A stretch of DNA of 64,000 nucleotides from Planomicrobium sp. Y74 (lineage in GTDB: Bacteria > Bacillota > Bacilli > Bacillales_A > Planococcaceae): NCBI RefSeq assembly GCF_003668635.1, contig NZ_RCWH01000005.1, forward strand, positions 310,001-374,000, in the 5' to 3' direction. The stretch's first letter is position 1. Every line of letters starts with the position of its first letter. A model generated the notes under the pieces. That model had not been told where the DNA came from, searched no databases, and saw only the letters and a program-made list of their open reading frames with translations. Of this stretch, positions 16,685 through 26,717 are shown in pieces. Both the position numbers and the translations under genes were made by a program.

Positions 16685-16838
16685 GTTTGAGAAAGCTTTA
16701 AAAGGAGCGGATTTCTGTCCAGGCTCGAGCGGCCCAGCTCTTCGGGTCATAAGCCAGTTCAATTACGTGGCATAAACCGCCACTTCATTGAACCGTCTTA
16801 TGCCTTTCAGAGCTAAACGGGCGCTCTCGCTTTTCTTA
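16685..16838 (+). repeat. Single type A palindromic element with leader flank
   Basis: One unit from about 16715 has the same left (TCTTCGGGTCATAAGCC) and right (CTTATGCCTTTCAGAGCT) arms as the arrays at 4.2, 7.8 and 10.4 kb, with a diverged centre. The preceding 30 bases match the flank before the 7.8-kb array with few differences. Confidence 0.88.
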
Positions 16839-16913
16839 CTGTCTGTCAAAAGAAAAACGGCCTGAAATATGGTAAGCTAGGCAGTACGAATCGAGTTATA
16901 GGAGTGTTTACTA

Positions 16914-18686
16914 TTGTTGGAAAAAGCAAGAGAATTACTGCAAACCTATTTTGGCTATGAAACATTCCGGACCGGTCAGGAACAAGCGATTTCACAGGTT
17001 TTTGAAGGAGCCAATTCGATTTGCGTCATGCCGACAGGCGGCGGGAAATCGATGTGTTACCAGATTCCGGCCATGGTTATGGAAGGTACGACCATTGTAG
17101 TTTCGCCATTGATCTCGTTGATGAAAGACCAAGTGGATGCATTGCTGGCAGCTGGGATTCCGGCTGCTTATATAAATAGTTCGATGGATTTCGATGAAGT
17201 CCGGGAAACTTTATACGATGTGCAGCGCGGAGCTGTGAAATTATTGTATATTGCGCCAGAACGACTGGATTCTGAAATGTTTTTGAATGAACTGCAGGGT
17301 GTCCATGTGCCGCTGATTGCGGTCGATGAAGCACACTGTATTTCCCAATGGGGACATGATTTCCGTCCAAGCTACAGGCTGATCAGCCGCATGATGGAAC
17401 TATTCCCGAATAACCCGACAGTTTTGGCACTGACTGCAACTGCTACGCCGCAGGTACGTGAAGATATTTGCCGTATTTTAAATATAGAAGAACGTCATAC
17501 GATTATGACGGGCTTTGAACGTGCGAATCTGACGTTTTCTGTCATTCGAGGCCAGGACCGGGAACGTTTCCTTAAGGAATATGTCCAGAAAAATGATAAA
17601 GAAGCAGGCATCATTTATGCGGCCACCCGCAAAACTGTGGACTCTGTATATGAAATGCTTTTGAAGAAAGGCATTAAAGCGGCGAAATACCATGCAGGGA
17701 TGCCGGACGATCAAAGAAGAGCCGGTCAAGAGCAGTTCCTTAATGACGAAGTAACAGTCATGGTTGCTACAAATGCCTTTGGAATGGGTATTGATAAAAG
17801 CAATATCAGATATGTTGTGCATTATCAGCTGCCGAAAAATATGGAAAGTTATTATCAGGAAGCGGGACGGGCAGGACGCGATGGACTGCCGAGTGAATGC
17901 ATGGTCCTCTATGCTTCGCAGGATGTACAAACACAGCGCTTCCTGATTGACCAGGCGCAAGACCCAAGCCGGATTCCAGGAGAGCTGGTCAAGCTGCAGG
18001 GCATGGTGGATTATTGCCATACCGAGAATTGCCTGCAGCAATTCATCGTTCATTATTTCGGCGATGATTCTGCCGGCGAATGCGGGCATTGCGGAAATTG
18101 TGTGGATGACCGTGAAAGCCTTGACGTCACTAAAGATGTTCAAATGGTGCTGTCCTGTGTAATCCGTATGGGCCAAAAATTTGGCAAGATGATGACTGCC
18201 CAAGTGCTGACAGGCTCACGCAATAAAAAAATACTGGATTTCGGCTTTGATAAATTATCAACGTATGGAATTCTGAAACATCACAGTGCCAAAGAAGTTT
18301 CCAATTTGATCGAATTTATGATTTCCCAGGAATTGCTGGCAGTCGAACAAGGCTCATTCCCCACTATCTATGTTCCTGATGGAGGAAGAGACGTGCTTCT
18401 CGGCAAACGCAAGGTTCTGCGAAAGGGAGCCGTTGTAACGAAACAGATTGCCGACAACGATCCCCTTTTCGAAGAATTGCGTAAAATCCGTAAAGAGCTG
18501 GCGGATCAAGGCGGCGTTCCGCCATTTGTCATTTTCTCTGACAAAACGTTGCAGGATATGTGTGCGAGAAGGCCGAAAACACCCGAAGAATTCCTTGAAG
18601 TCAACGGGGTCGGCGCCAATAAACTCGAAAAATATGGTGAAGCTTTCTTGTCAGCTATCCGGACTTTTGAACCCGTAAATAACTGA
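16914..18686 (+). CDS. recQ: ATP-dependent DNA helicase RecQ
   Basis: This 590-residue 3'-5' DNA helicase has Walker A in MPTGGGKSMCYQIP (about 40-53), the DEAH box in VDEAHCISQWGHDFRP (about 141), ATRKTVDSVYEML and YYQEAGRAGRDG of the second RecA fold, the RecQ zinc cysteines in YCHTENC and CGHCGNC (about 365-398), and a C-terminal HRDC domain (about 515-585, PKTPEEFLEVNGVGANKLEKYG). The start is TTG 16914 with AGGAGTG upstream. It acts in recombination and replication-fork repair. The length is typical for the family. It is monocistronic, with its own terminator. Confidence 0.95.
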   Translation: MLEKARELLQTYFGYETFRTGQEQAISQVFEGANSICVMPTGGGKSMCYQIPAMVMEGTTIVVSPLISLMKDQVDALLAAGIPAAYINSSMDFDEVRETLYDVQRGAVKLLYIAPERLDSEMFLNELQGVHVPLIAVDEAHCISQWGHDFRPSYRLISRMMELFPNNPTVLALTATATPQVREDICRILNIEERHTIMTGFERANLTFSVIRGQDRERFLKEYVQKNDKEAGIIYAATRKTVDSVYEMLLKKGIKAAKYHAGMPDDQRRAGQEQFLNDEVTVMVATNAFGMGIDKSNIRYVVHYQLPKNMESYYQEAGRAGRDGLPSECMVLYASQDVQTQRFLIDQAQDPSRIPGELVKLQGMVDYCHTENCLQQFIVHYFGDDSAGECGHCGNCVDDRESLDVTKDVQMVLSCVIRMGQKFGKMMTAQVLTGSRNKKILDFGFDKLSTYGILKHHSAKEVSNLIEFMISQELLAVEQGSFPTIYVPDGGRDVLLGKRKVLRKGAVVTKQIADNDPLFEELRKIRKELADQGGVPPFVIFSDKTLQDMCARRPKTPEEFLEVNGVGANKLEKYGEAFLSAIRTFEPVNN

Positions 18687-18687
18687 T

Positions 18688-18718
18688 CACTCCTGTCTTC
18701 GGACTGGAGTGTTTTTTT
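18688..18718 (+). terminator. Terminator of recQ
   Basis: CACTCC pairs with GGAGTG, with a 12-base loop and a seven-T tail. Confidence 0.8.
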
Positions 18719-18737
18719 ATTGTATATATCATAAAAA

Positions 18738-18751
18738 TGTAAGCGGTTACA
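18738..18751. promoter_or_regulatory. Perfect cre (CcpA-binding) site upstream of gltB
   Basis: TGTAAGCGGTTACA fits the catabolite-responsive element consensus TGWAANCGNTNWCA at every position. It is centred about 75 bp before the expected transcription start of gltB, a position compatible with activation by CcpA when preferred sugars are present. Confidence 0.7.
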
Positions 18752-18783
18752 GTTATTTTTGACTATTAAAATTAATTGTAATT

Positions 18784-18812
18784 TTATATTTATTCAGTTT
18801 ATATGATATACT
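18784..18812 (+). promoter_or_regulatory. Candidate gltB promoter with extended -10
   Basis: TGATATACT (18804-18812) is an extended -10; the matching -35 position (TTATAT, 17-bp spacer) is poor. A weak -35 would fit an activator-dependent promoter, in line with the upstream cre site. Confidence 0.4.
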
Positions 18813-18856
18813 ATCCTAATATTATGACACTTCACTGTGTTAAAGGGGGAAACATC

Positions 18857-21800
18857 ATGATAAAAAGAGAGTACCCGAAAGCCCAGGGACTTTATGATCC
18901 GGAACAGGAGCATGAAGCTTGCGGCATAGGAATGATTGCAAATATAAATGGGGAAAAATCCCACTCGATTGTCCAGAATGCAGTTAACATTCTTTGTAAC
19001 CTTGAGCATAGGGGAGGACAGTCGTCTGATACGAGTACGGGTGACGGCGCAGGGATACTAACACAAATTCCCCACCGTTTTTTCCAGAAGCAATGTGAAA
19101 AAGAAGGAATTATCCTTCCGGCAGAAGGTCGATATGGCATCGGTATGATTTTCATGCCGCAGGATTACGATATCCGTATGAAATCAAAGAACATCATTCA
19201 GCGGATTATTGAAGAAGAGGGACAGCAATGTCTGGGCTGGCGGCCGGTTCCGGTAAATGACTCATTTGTCGGCAAAGTGGCAACAAAAACCAAGCCGGTA
19301 ATCAGACAGGTCTTTATTGAAGCGGCTGAAGAACTTAAAGGACGGATGAATCTCGAAAGAAGGCTTTATATCATCCGCAAGAGAATCGAACAGGAAATGG
19401 GTGCAGACCCGGAATTCAAAGACGTCTATTTCAGCAGTTTATCGGCTGGCACAATCGTCTACAAAGGGATGCTTATTCCCGAACAATTGGATTCGTTTTA
19501 TATCGACCTCAACCATCCCGAATTCAAATCGGCGTTGGCCTTAGTCCACTCCCGTTTCAGCACCAATACATTTCCCAGCTGGCAAAGATCCCACCCGAAT
19601 CGCTATTCCATTCATAATGGTGAATTCAATACATTACGGGGCAATGTCAATTGGATGCGCGCTCGCCAAGCCATGTGCCATTCTCCGTATTTCAATGATG
19701 AAGATTTGAAAAAAGTGCTGCCGGTCATCGATGAAAGTGGAAGTGATTCTTCGATGTTTGACAATTGCTTTGAATTTCTTCATTTATCGGGACGCTCGCT
19801 TGCCCACACTGCGATGATGATGGTACCGGAACCATGGGTCAATGATCCGACTATCAAGAAAGAGAAGAAGGATTTCTACGAATACCACAGTACCTTGATG
19901 GAACCTTGGGATGGACCTGCGGCGCTTGTATTTACCGATGGCAATCAGATTGCCGCTTGTCTAGACCGCAATGGTCTTCGTCCAGCGCGTTATTATGTGA
20001 CCAAAAGCGGCATGATCGTTTTGGGATCGGAAGTTGGCGCTTTGGATATCTTTTCAGACGATATTATATACAAAGACCGCCTGCGCCCAGGCAAGATGCT
20101 GCTGGTTGATTTGGAAGAAGGAAAAATTATCCCGGATGATGAGATTAAATTGCAAATTGCAGCGGAATTGCCTTATAAAGACTGGGTAGAACAGAACATG
20201 CTGGATTTAGAAGATTTACCGGATCCGGAAGTGCAGGAAAACTATGACGTAACGGAATCCTTGATCAAACAGCAATTGGCATTCGGCTATACCATGGAAG
20301 AAGTTCAAAAAATCATTAAACCTCTGGCAACTGAAGGCAAAGATCCAGTGGGTTCCATGGGCTACGATTCACCACTAGCCGTATTATCGAAGAAGCCGCA
20401 GCTGCTTTACAATTACTTTAAGCAGCTATTCGCCCAGGTCACGAACCCGCCGATAGATGCTATACGTGAACAGATTATCACGGCTGCACGGACGACAATC
20501 GGCGCAGAAGGCAATCTGGTGCAGCCGTCTCCGGAGAGCAGCCGCCACATCAGACTTGAAACACCATTGCTTACGAATGGGCAATTGGAAAAACTCAGAA
20601 ACAATCCGATGGAAGAGTTCAAAGCGGTGACGCTGTCGATCCTGTTTCCTGTTTCCGGTGGAGCAGAGGCGATGGAGGAACGGCTCCAATCGCTGTTTGC
20701 AGAAGCGGATGCAGCTTATAAAGATGGAGCAGTCCTGTTGGTTTTATCTGACAGAGGAGCCAATAAGGATAATGCTGCAATACCGGCTTTACTGGCTGTT
20801 TCCGGTTTACATCACCACCTGATCCGGGAGGGCATACGAACAAAAGTGAGTATTTTGCTGGAATCTGCCGAACCTCGGGAAGTGCACCATTTTGCGGTAC
20901 TTTTAGGGTACGGTGCCGAGGGCATCAATCCGTATTTGGCATTTGATACAATTCGCCATTTAATCGAAGTCAAAGATATAGAAGGCACGGATTACCTGCA
21001 GTCTGAAACTGTTTATATTAAAGCGGTCACTGACGGCATCATTAAAGTGCTGTCAAAAATGGGCATTTCAACAATCCAAAGTTATCGCGGAGCCCAAATA
21101 TTTGAAGCTGTGGGTATCCGTCTCGATGTAATCGAAAAATACTTCACACGCACATCTTCGCGACTTGGCGGTATCGGCCTTGATATGATCGGGACAGAAG
21201 TGCTCATGCGTCATGCGAGAGCCTATCCCGAGCAGGAAGGCAGCGATGGCGAACTTGAATCCGGCGATGAATTCCAATACCGCGAGAATGGGGAAGACCA
21301 TCAATACAACCCGAAGACGATCCACACACTGCAGCAAGCCTGCAGAACAAATGAGTACAACGTCTTCAAAAAATACTCAGCGCTTTTGACAGATGAAAAA
21401 GCGAATCTCCAATCTTTGCGTGGATTGCTGAAGTTTAAAGATCGTACACCGGTGCCTCTTGAAGAAGTCGAAAGCGTCGAAGAAATTTGTGCGCGTTTCA
21501 AAACCGGTGCAATGTCTTATGGATCGATAAGCAAAGAAGCGCATGAAGCGCTTGCTGTTGCCATGAATAAAATTGGTGGACGCAGTAATTCCGGTGAAGG
21601 AGGAGAAGAAGTTTCCCGCTTCATCCCGGATGAAGACGGCACAAACCGCAGAAGCGCGATCAAGCAAGTGGCTTCAGGCCGCTTCGGCGTAACGAGTCAT
21701 TACCTGGTCAATGCGGACGAGATTCAGATTAAGGTGGCACAAGGAGCAAAACCGGGTGAAGGCGGCCATTTGCCGGGCAAGAAAGTCTACCCGTGGATTG

Positions 21801-23443
21801 CAGAAGTCCGCGGCTCGACGACCGGCGTGGAACTGATTTCTCCACCGCCGCATCACGATATTTATTCCATCGAAGATTTAGCGGAATTGATCTTTAACTT
21901 GAAGAATGCAAATCCCTATGCACGCATCAGCGTAAAACTGGTTTCTGCAGTGGGAGTTGGAACAATAGCGGCCGGGGTTGCAAAAGGACGCGCGGATCTT
22001 GTACTGATCAGCGGATACGACGGAGGTACCGGAGCAGCGCCGAAGACAAGTTTGAAACACACCGGTCTCCCATGGGAGATCGGATTGGCGGAAACGCACC
22101 AGACTCTTCTATTGAATGGGTTGCGTGACCGTATTGTAGTGGAAACGGACGGTAAAATGATGACGGGGCGCGATGTAGTTATGGCGGCACTTTTGGGGGC
22201 CGAGGAATATGGTTTTTCCACTGCGCCACTCGTTGTGCTCGGTTGCGTCATGATGCGTGTTTGCCATATGGATACATGTCCGGTCGGCATTGCGACCCAA
22301 AATCCAGAGCTCCGCAAGAAATATGGCGGAGACCCGGACCATGTCGTCAACTTCATGCGCTTTATCGCTCAAGAAGCACGCGAATTAATGGCTCAGCTCG
22401 GCTTCCGCTCAATCAATGAAATGATCGGCAGAACGGACGTTTTGGAAGTGAATGAAGCAATCGACCACTGGAAAGCGAAAGGCGTCGATTTCTCAGCGCT
22501 GCTTTACCAGCCGGATCTCCCGGATAAAGTTGGACGCTACGCTACAGTCAAGCAAGATCACGGTTTGATCCAGACCCTGGATTACCAGGAACTTCTTCCG
22601 CGCTGCGGCAACGCAATAAAAACCGGCGAACCGGTTGAAGTGTATACAGCGATCCGCAATATCCACAGAGCTACAGGCACTATCATCGGCAGCGCAATCT
22701 CAAGACGATACGGTGCTGAAGGATTGCCGGAAGACACAATCAAATTAAATTTCCAGGGATCAGCTGGACAAAGTTTCGGCGCATTTATTCCGCAAGGAAT
22801 GACGATGACGTTAATCGGAGATTCGAATGATTTCGTCGGAAAAGGCTTATCCGGCGGAAAGATAATCGTTAAGCCGGCTCCAGACTCTACATTTATTCCT
22901 GAAAAGAATATTATTATCGGAAATGTATCTTTCTATGGTGCATCAGCCGGAGAAGCGTATATCCACGGCATGGCAGGAGAAAGGTTTGCCGTACGAAACA
23001 GTGGCGCTAATATTGTTGTTGAAGGCGTCGGAGACCATGGGTGTGAATATATGACAGGCGGACGTGTCGTCATTTTAGGAAATACAGGCAAAAACTTTGC
23101 AGCCGGAATGTCAGGCGGCATCGCATATGTGCTGGATGAAAGCGAAACTTTCAGCCAGTATTGCAACACGGATATGGTATATCTTCAGCCTTTGGCAGAG
23201 CCGCAGGAAATTGAAGAACTGCGTAAAATGATTGACAGTCACTTCCGCTATACAGGAAGTTTAAATGCAAAACGGATTTTGGAGCATTGGGAGATATTCT
23301 CTGCCAAATTCATTCGGGTCATACCGAAAGCTTATTTGCAGATCAATGACCGTATCAGCAAATTGCAGGGTAGCGGCATGACGAAATTCGATGCAGAAAT
23401 GGCAGCCTTTGAAGAAAGTAAAATGCAGGAAAGCTTAAAATAG
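18857..23443 (+). CDS. gltB: Glutamate synthase (NADPH), large subunit
   Basis: This 1528-residue subunit (gltA in B. subtilis nomenclature) makes two glutamates from glutamine and 2-oxoglutarate. Cys22 in HEACGIGM should become the N-terminal nucleophile of the glutaminase domain after propeptide removal. The central/synthase part includes GAMSYGSIS, the FMN-site segment [14 protein letters not shown], and a 3Fe-4S motif [15 protein letters not shown]; the C-terminal beta-helix contains [13 protein letters not shown] 18857 with AAAGGGGG is chosen over ATG 18803, which would add 18 residues. gltD follows 39 bases later. No gltC-type LysR gene is adjacent. Confidence 0.96.
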   Translation: MIKREYPKAQGLYDPEQEHEACGIGMIANINGEKSHSIVQNAVNILCNLEHRGGQSSDTSTGDGAGILTQIPHRFFQKQCEKEGIILPAEGRYGIGMIFMPQDYDIRMKSKNIIQRIIEEEGQQCLGWRPVPVNDSFVGKVATKTKPVIRQVFIEAAEELKGRMNLERRLYIIRKRIEQEMGADPEFKDVYFSSLSAGTIVYKGMLIPEQLDSFYIDLNHPEFKSALALVHSRFSTNTFPSWQRSHPNRYSIHNGEFNTLRGNVNWMRARQAMCHSPYFNDEDLKKVLPVIDESGSDSSMFDNCFEFLHLSGRSLAHTAMMMVPEPWVNDPTIKKEKKDFYEYHSTLMEPWDGPAALVFTDGNQIAACLDRNGLRPARYYVTKSGMIVLGSEVGALDIFSDDIIYKDRLRPGKMLLVDLEEGKIIPDDEIKLQIAAELPYKDWVEQNMLDLEDLPDPEVQENYDVTESLIKQQLAFGYTMEEVQKIIKPLATEGKDPVGSMGYDSPLAVLSKKPQLLYNYFKQLFAQVTNPPIDAIREQIITAARTTIGAEGNLVQPSPESSRHIRLETPLLTNGQLEKLRNNPMEEFKAVTLSILFPVSGGAEAMEERLQSLFAEADAAYKDGAVLLVLSDRGANKDNAAIPALLAVSGLHHHLIREGIRTKVSILLESAEPREVHHFAVLLGYGAEGINPYLAFDTIRHLIEVKDIEGTDYLQSETVYIKAVTDGIIKVLSKMGISTIQSYRGAQIFEAVGIRLDVIEKYFTRTSSRLGGIGLDMIGTEVLMRHARAYPEQEGSDGELESGDEFQYRENGEDHQYNPKTIHTLQQACRTNEYNVFKKYSALLTDEKANLQSLRGLLKFKDRTPVPLEEVESVEEICARFKTGAMSYGSISKEAHEALAVAMNKIGGRSNSGEGGEEVSRFIPDEDGTNRRSAIKQVASGRFGVTSHYLVNADEIQIKVAQGAKPGEGGHLPGKKVYPWIAEVRGSTTGVELISPPPHHDIYSIEDLAELIFNLKNANPYARISVKLVSAVGVGTIAAGVAKGRADLVLISGYDGGTGAAPKTSLKHTGLPWEIGLAETHQTLLLNGLRDRIVVETDGKMMTGRDVVMAALLGAEEYGFSTAPLVVLGCVMMRVCHMDTCPVGIATQNPELRKKYGGDPDHVVNFMRFIAQEARELMAQLGFRSINEMIGRTDVLEVNEAIDHWKAKGVDFSALLYQPDLPDKVGRYATVKQDHGLIQTLDYQELLPRCGNAIKTGEPVEVYTAIRNIHRATGTIIGSAISRRYGAEGLPEDTIKLNFQGSAGQSFGAFIPQGMTMTLIGDSNDFVGKGLSGGKIIVKPAPDSTFIPEKNIIIGNVSFYGASAGEAYIHGMAGERFAVRNSGANIVVEGVGDHGCEYMTGGRVVILGNTGKNFAAGMSGGIAYVLDESETFSQYCNTDMVYLQPLAEPQEIEELRKMIDSHFRYTGSLNAKRILEHWEIFSAKFIRVIPKAYLQINDRISKLQGSGMTKFDAEMAAFEESKMQESLK

Positions 23444-23482
23444 AAAATCACCTTTAAATAGAATTAATTAGGGAGGGATATA

Positions 23483-24970
23483 ATGGGGAAGAGCACTGGA
23501 TTTATGGAATATAACAGACAAACGCTGAAAGAACGTGACCCCGCTGAACGGACACATGACTGGAATGACTATACGATTCCGTTAACAAATGAAGAAGTTC
23601 AGAAACAAGGGGCTCGCTGCATGGATTGCGGTGTGCCGACATGCCACACCGGCATGGAATTGGAAAATGTGACGACCGGCTGTCCGGTCAATCACCTGAT
23701 TCCTGAATGGAATGACCTGGTATACAGGGGGCAGTGGAAGGAAGCACTGCGCCGTGAACATTTGAAGAACAATTTCCCTGAGTTTACAGGCACAGCATGC
23801 CCGGCGCCATGCGAAGGCTCCTGTGTACTGGGCATCAATGAGCCGCCGGTAGCCATCAGAACTGTTGAACGTTCAATTATTGAACGTGGATTTGCAGAAG
23901 GCTGGGTAGTCCCTGAGCCTCCTGAAACACGCACCGGAAAACATGTGGCGGTTATCGGCTCCGGTCCGGCAGGACTTGCAGCAGCGGCTCAATTAAACAA
24001 AGCGGGCCACTGGGTTACCGTCTTTGAAAAAAATGACCGGGTTGGCGGCTTGCTGACCTACGGTATACCGGAAATGAAACTGCCTTATGAAATGGTGGTT
24101 CGCCGTGTGGAAATTCTGAAACAGGAAGGCATCACTTTTAAAACAAATATTGAAATCGGTAAAAGTTATGCCGCTGACCAATTGAAAAAGGATTTTGATT
24201 CGATTATCATGTGCACCGGTGCAACGGTGCACCGTGACCTTCAAGTGGAAGGCCGTGAGCTTGGCGGCGTCCATTACGCCATGGACTTTTTGCATGCGAG
24301 CACGAAGAGTCTGTTGGATTCGAATTTCGAAGACGGCAATTTCATCTCAGCCAAAGGTAAAAATGTCATTGTAATTGGAGGCGGCGATACCGGTACAGAT
24401 TGTCTCGCTACAGCTGTCCGCCATGACTGTGAAAGCCTTGTCCAATTCGATGTCTATGACAAAAAAGGTGCGATACGAGATGAGCAGGGGAATCCCTGGC
24501 CGCAATATCCAAAAGTGCATCGGGTAGAATACGGGCATAAGGAAGCTGCTGCCACTTTCGGAGAAGACCCGAGAGCATATGCTGTGATGACGAAAAAATT
24601 TGTCGGAGATGAATCAGGCAATGTAAAAGAAGTTCATACAGTAAATGTGAAACTGCGCATCGACGAAGAAGGCAATCGTGTGAGGGAAGAGATTCCGGGA
24701 ACAGAAAAGGTCTGGAAGGCGGATCTTGTATTAATTGCCATTGGCTTCAGTGGACCGGAACAAGGTCTGATTCAGCAAATGGATGTAGCTGTTGAACCGA
24801 ATTCATGTGTCAAAGCTGAATACGGAAAGTATGCAACAGATTCGGAAGGAATTTTCGCTGCGGGCGATATGCGCCGGGGGCAAAGTTTGATTGTCTGGGC
24901 AATTAACGAAGGACGCGAAGCAGCAAGAGAATGCGATCGTTATTTAATGGGAGCGACAGTATTGCCATAG
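23483..24970 (+). CDS. gltD: Glutamate synthase, small (NADPH-oxidising) subunit
   Basis: This 495-residue flavoprotein passes NADPH electrons to the large subunit. N-terminal cysteine clusters (ARCMDCGVPTCHTG, TACPAPCEGSCVLG) bind 4Fe-4S centres. VAVIGSGPAGLAAAAQL near residue 153 is the FAD fold and VIVIGGGDTGTDC near 294 the NADPH fold. GIFAAGDMRRGQSL marks the second FAD contact. GGGAGG lies before the ATG. It forms an operon with gltB and ends in a strong terminator. Confidence 0.96.
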   Translation: MGKSTGFMEYNRQTLKERDPAERTHDWNDYTIPLTNEEVQKQGARCMDCGVPTCHTGMELENVTTGCPVNHLIPEWNDLVYRGQWKEALRREHLKNNFPEFTGTACPAPCEGSCVLGINEPPVAIRTVERSIIERGFAEGWVVPEPPETRTGKHVAVIGSGPAGLAAAAQLNKAGHWVTVFEKNDRVGGLLTYGIPEMKLPYEMVVRRVEILKQEGITFKTNIEIGKSYAADQLKKDFDSIIMCTGATVHRDLQVEGRELGGVHYAMDFLHASTKSLLDSNFEDGNFISAKGKNVIVIGGGDTGTDCLATAVRHDCESLVQFDVYDKKGAIRDEQGNPWPQYPKVHRVEYGHKEAAATFGEDPRAYAVMTKKFVGDESGNVKEVHTVNVKLRIDEEGNRVREEIPGTEKVWKADLVLIAIGFSGPEQGLIQQMDVAVEPNSCVKAEYGKYATDSEGIFAAGDMRRGQSLIVWAINEGREAARECDRYLMGATVLP

Positions 24971-24971
24971 A

Positions 24972-25003
24972 AATAAGCCGGATTTTTCCGGCTTATTTTA
25001 TTT
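24972..25003 (+). terminator. Terminator of the gltBD operon
   Basis: AATAAGCCGGA pairs with TCCGGCTTATT around TTT, followed by TTATTTT. Confidence 0.9.
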
Positions 25004-25146
25004 TGTAAAATTTACAAGTGGACATTGTTCTTTGTGCCTAGTTCATTTATACTTGAAAATGAAGGGCTTGCAGTAGAATAGGTTCAATTCCAAGCGGGAT
25101 TTGTCTGTCTATTCGAGCATAACCAGAGAAAAGGGGAGGAAACAGA

Positions 25147-25587
25147 ATGTTGAAGAAATATTCAATCACTGCACTTTTTTCATTGCTTTTGATCTTTACT
25201 GCATTTACGGGCGGAGGGTTTGCTGAAACGACGGAACCAGCAATGAGTCCGGAAACAGCAACTGCTTTGGCAGAAGTATATAAAGTAAACAATGAAATTT
25301 ATGCGGAAATCGCTAAAGTTCAAGTGAAAGCCGAAAACATGTATGCAGATTATTTAGCGGAAGCAGCTAAAACAACTGACGCACAAAAAAAGGCTGAAGC
25401 CTGGAATAAGTATGATGTGAAAGTGGAAGCAGAAATTGCTGCTTTACAAGTAAAAACCGAAGCTATGACGCTGAAAGGCATGGAAAAAGCAACGGCAGCC
25501 GGCCTTACAGTTGAAATGGAATGGATACCAGTTCAGTTCGCTGACCGTGAGAGAATGATTGACCCAATTAAAGTTATTGACTGGTAA
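25147..25587 (+). CDS. Small secreted helical protein, unknown function
   Basis: This 146-residue protein begins with a typical signal peptide (MLKKYS, a hydrophobic core, cleavage likely after GGGFA near residue 26). The mature part is Ala/Glu/Lys-rich with heptad-like spacing (AEVYKVNNEIYAEIAKVQVK) and should be helical, ending in a less regular region (EWIPVQFADRERMIDP). No known domain is recognised. GGGGAGG lies before the ATG. It is likely exported through Sec and either released or wall-associated; there is no lipobox or LPXTG. Confidence 0.75.
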   Translation: MLKKYSITALFSLLLIFTAFTGGGFAETTEPAMSPETATALAEVYKVNNEIYAEIAKVQVKAENMYADYLAEAAKTTDAQKKAEAWNKYDVKVEAEIAALQVKTEAMTLKGMEKATAAGLTVEMEWIPVQFADRERMIDPIKVIDW

Positions 25588-25616
25588 AAGCATGTTGTCT
25601 AATCGGCATTAGATAG

Positions 25617-25659
25617 AGTACTATAAGAGTATATTCATACTCTTATAGTACTTTTTTTT
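25617..25659. terminator. 16-bp perfect stem terminator, also just upstream of the next gene
   Basis: AGTACTATAAGAGTAT pairs perfectly with ATACTCTTATAGTACT around ATTC and is followed by eight T. It ends the secreted-protein gene but lies only about 20 bp before the next start codon, so it probably also sits in or beside that gene's promoter. Confidence 0.85.
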
Positions 25660-25678
25660 GGGGGAAGGACGTGTATTT

Positions 25679-26581
25679 GTGAAAGGCTTGGACATATTAA
25701 AGAATGGATACCTCGAAACAGTCACAAATGACTCAAATACTTTGAGCCTTTTAGGACGCGGCGGCGGTATAGAATTAATGAAACAGACTGTCCAAAAAGA
25801 TAAACTCATGATTCTGTTTCCAAGCGCCGAGGCAGATGTCCAGGAATTTTTCTATATACTGAGTGGTGAGATGGAGCTTAAGATAAACGGGCAAGTTACA
25901 ACACTCGGTCCGGATGATTTAATTTCTGCAAGGGACTTAGAAGAAATTGTCCAGATTACCGCAAAAAGCGATGTTACGTTCCTCTCTGTTTCTAACGCTA
26001 TGGTTTTTCACTCATTAAGTGAAGATATAAAAGAGTTGCGAAAAATTGGTGAAATGGTGGAAAAGAAGGATAAATACACTTATCGGCATAGCTCCAGAGT
26101 TTCAAAGTATGCAGTTAAAACTGCATCAAAAATGAAGTTGGACCGACAAAGAATGGATGATTTATTCATCGCTTCCATATTACATGACATAGGCAAAATC
26201 CATATAACTGAGGAAGTTTTAAATAAACCGGGTAAATTGACGAACGAAGAATTCGATATTATTAAAAAGCATCCAGGTGACGGCGCAGATATGCTTCGGA
26301 AAACAGCTTATACTTATTTAGCAGAAATTGTGGAGCAACACCATGAACGGATTGACGGCCGCGGTTATCCATTCGGTTTAAAAGCCGATGAAATTCTTTT
26401 AGAAGCAAAAATCATCGGAGTTTGCGATACGTTTGACGCGATGACTGAAGATCGCTCTTACCGTAAAGCCTATACACCGGAATACGCGATGGAGGAAATT
26501 CGCAGACTTTCAGGCATTCAGTATGACCCTGAAGTTGTGGACGCTTTTGAAAAGGTTCTTCAGCAGGAAGGCAAAATTTAA
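25679..26581 (+). CDS. Cupin-like sensor fused to HD-GYP phosphohydrolase
   Basis: This 300-residue protein has two parts. Residues about 1-115 resemble a cupin (FFYILSGEMELKINGQVTTLGPDDLI), a likely ligand- or metal-binding sensor. Residues about 130-290 are an HD-GYP domain with HDIGKIHI, HPGDGA, VEQHHERIDGRGYPFGL and DTFDAMTEDRSYR, the family that hydrolyses cyclic di-GMP or related nucleotides. No membrane segment is present. GTG 25679 is preferred because GGGGGAAGGA lies ten bases upstream; a TTG at 25658 would start inside the terminator tail. The pairing suggests a cytoplasmic signal-controlled phosphodiesterase. Confidence 0.8.
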   Translation: MKGLDILKNGYLETVTNDSNTLSLLGRGGGIELMKQTVQKDKLMILFPSAEADVQEFFYILSGEMELKINGQVTTLGPDDLISARDLEEIVQITAKSDVTFLSVSNAMVFHSLSEDIKELRKIGEMVEKKDKYTYRHSSRVSKYAVKTASKMKLDRQRMDDLFIASILHDIGKIHITEEVLNKPGKLTNEEFDIIKKHPGDGADMLRKTAYTYLAEIVEQHHERIDGRGYPFGLKADEILLEAKIIGVCDTFDAMTEDRSYRKAYTPEYAMEEIRRLSGIQYDPEVVDAFEKVLQQEGKI

Positions 26582-26601
26582 TAGGATGAATTTCCCTACA
26601 C

Positions 26602-26636
26602 AAGACACCTGGCAGAAAAACAGAGTGTCTTTTTTA
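26602..26636 (+). terminator. Terminator of the HD-GYP gene
   Basis: AAGACAC and GTGTCTT form the stem, with a 15-base loop and a T run. Confidence 0.65.
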
Positions 26637-26717
26637 GTGGAGAAAATGTTTAGGACGCCCTGAATTAGTAAATAATAAGAACACAGTGTATTTAAATACT
26701 GAGAAGGAGAGATTCCC

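Noticed and set aside
17478..18203. 241-codon frame antisense to recQ
   Set aside because: Shadow of a gene with complete helicase motifs.
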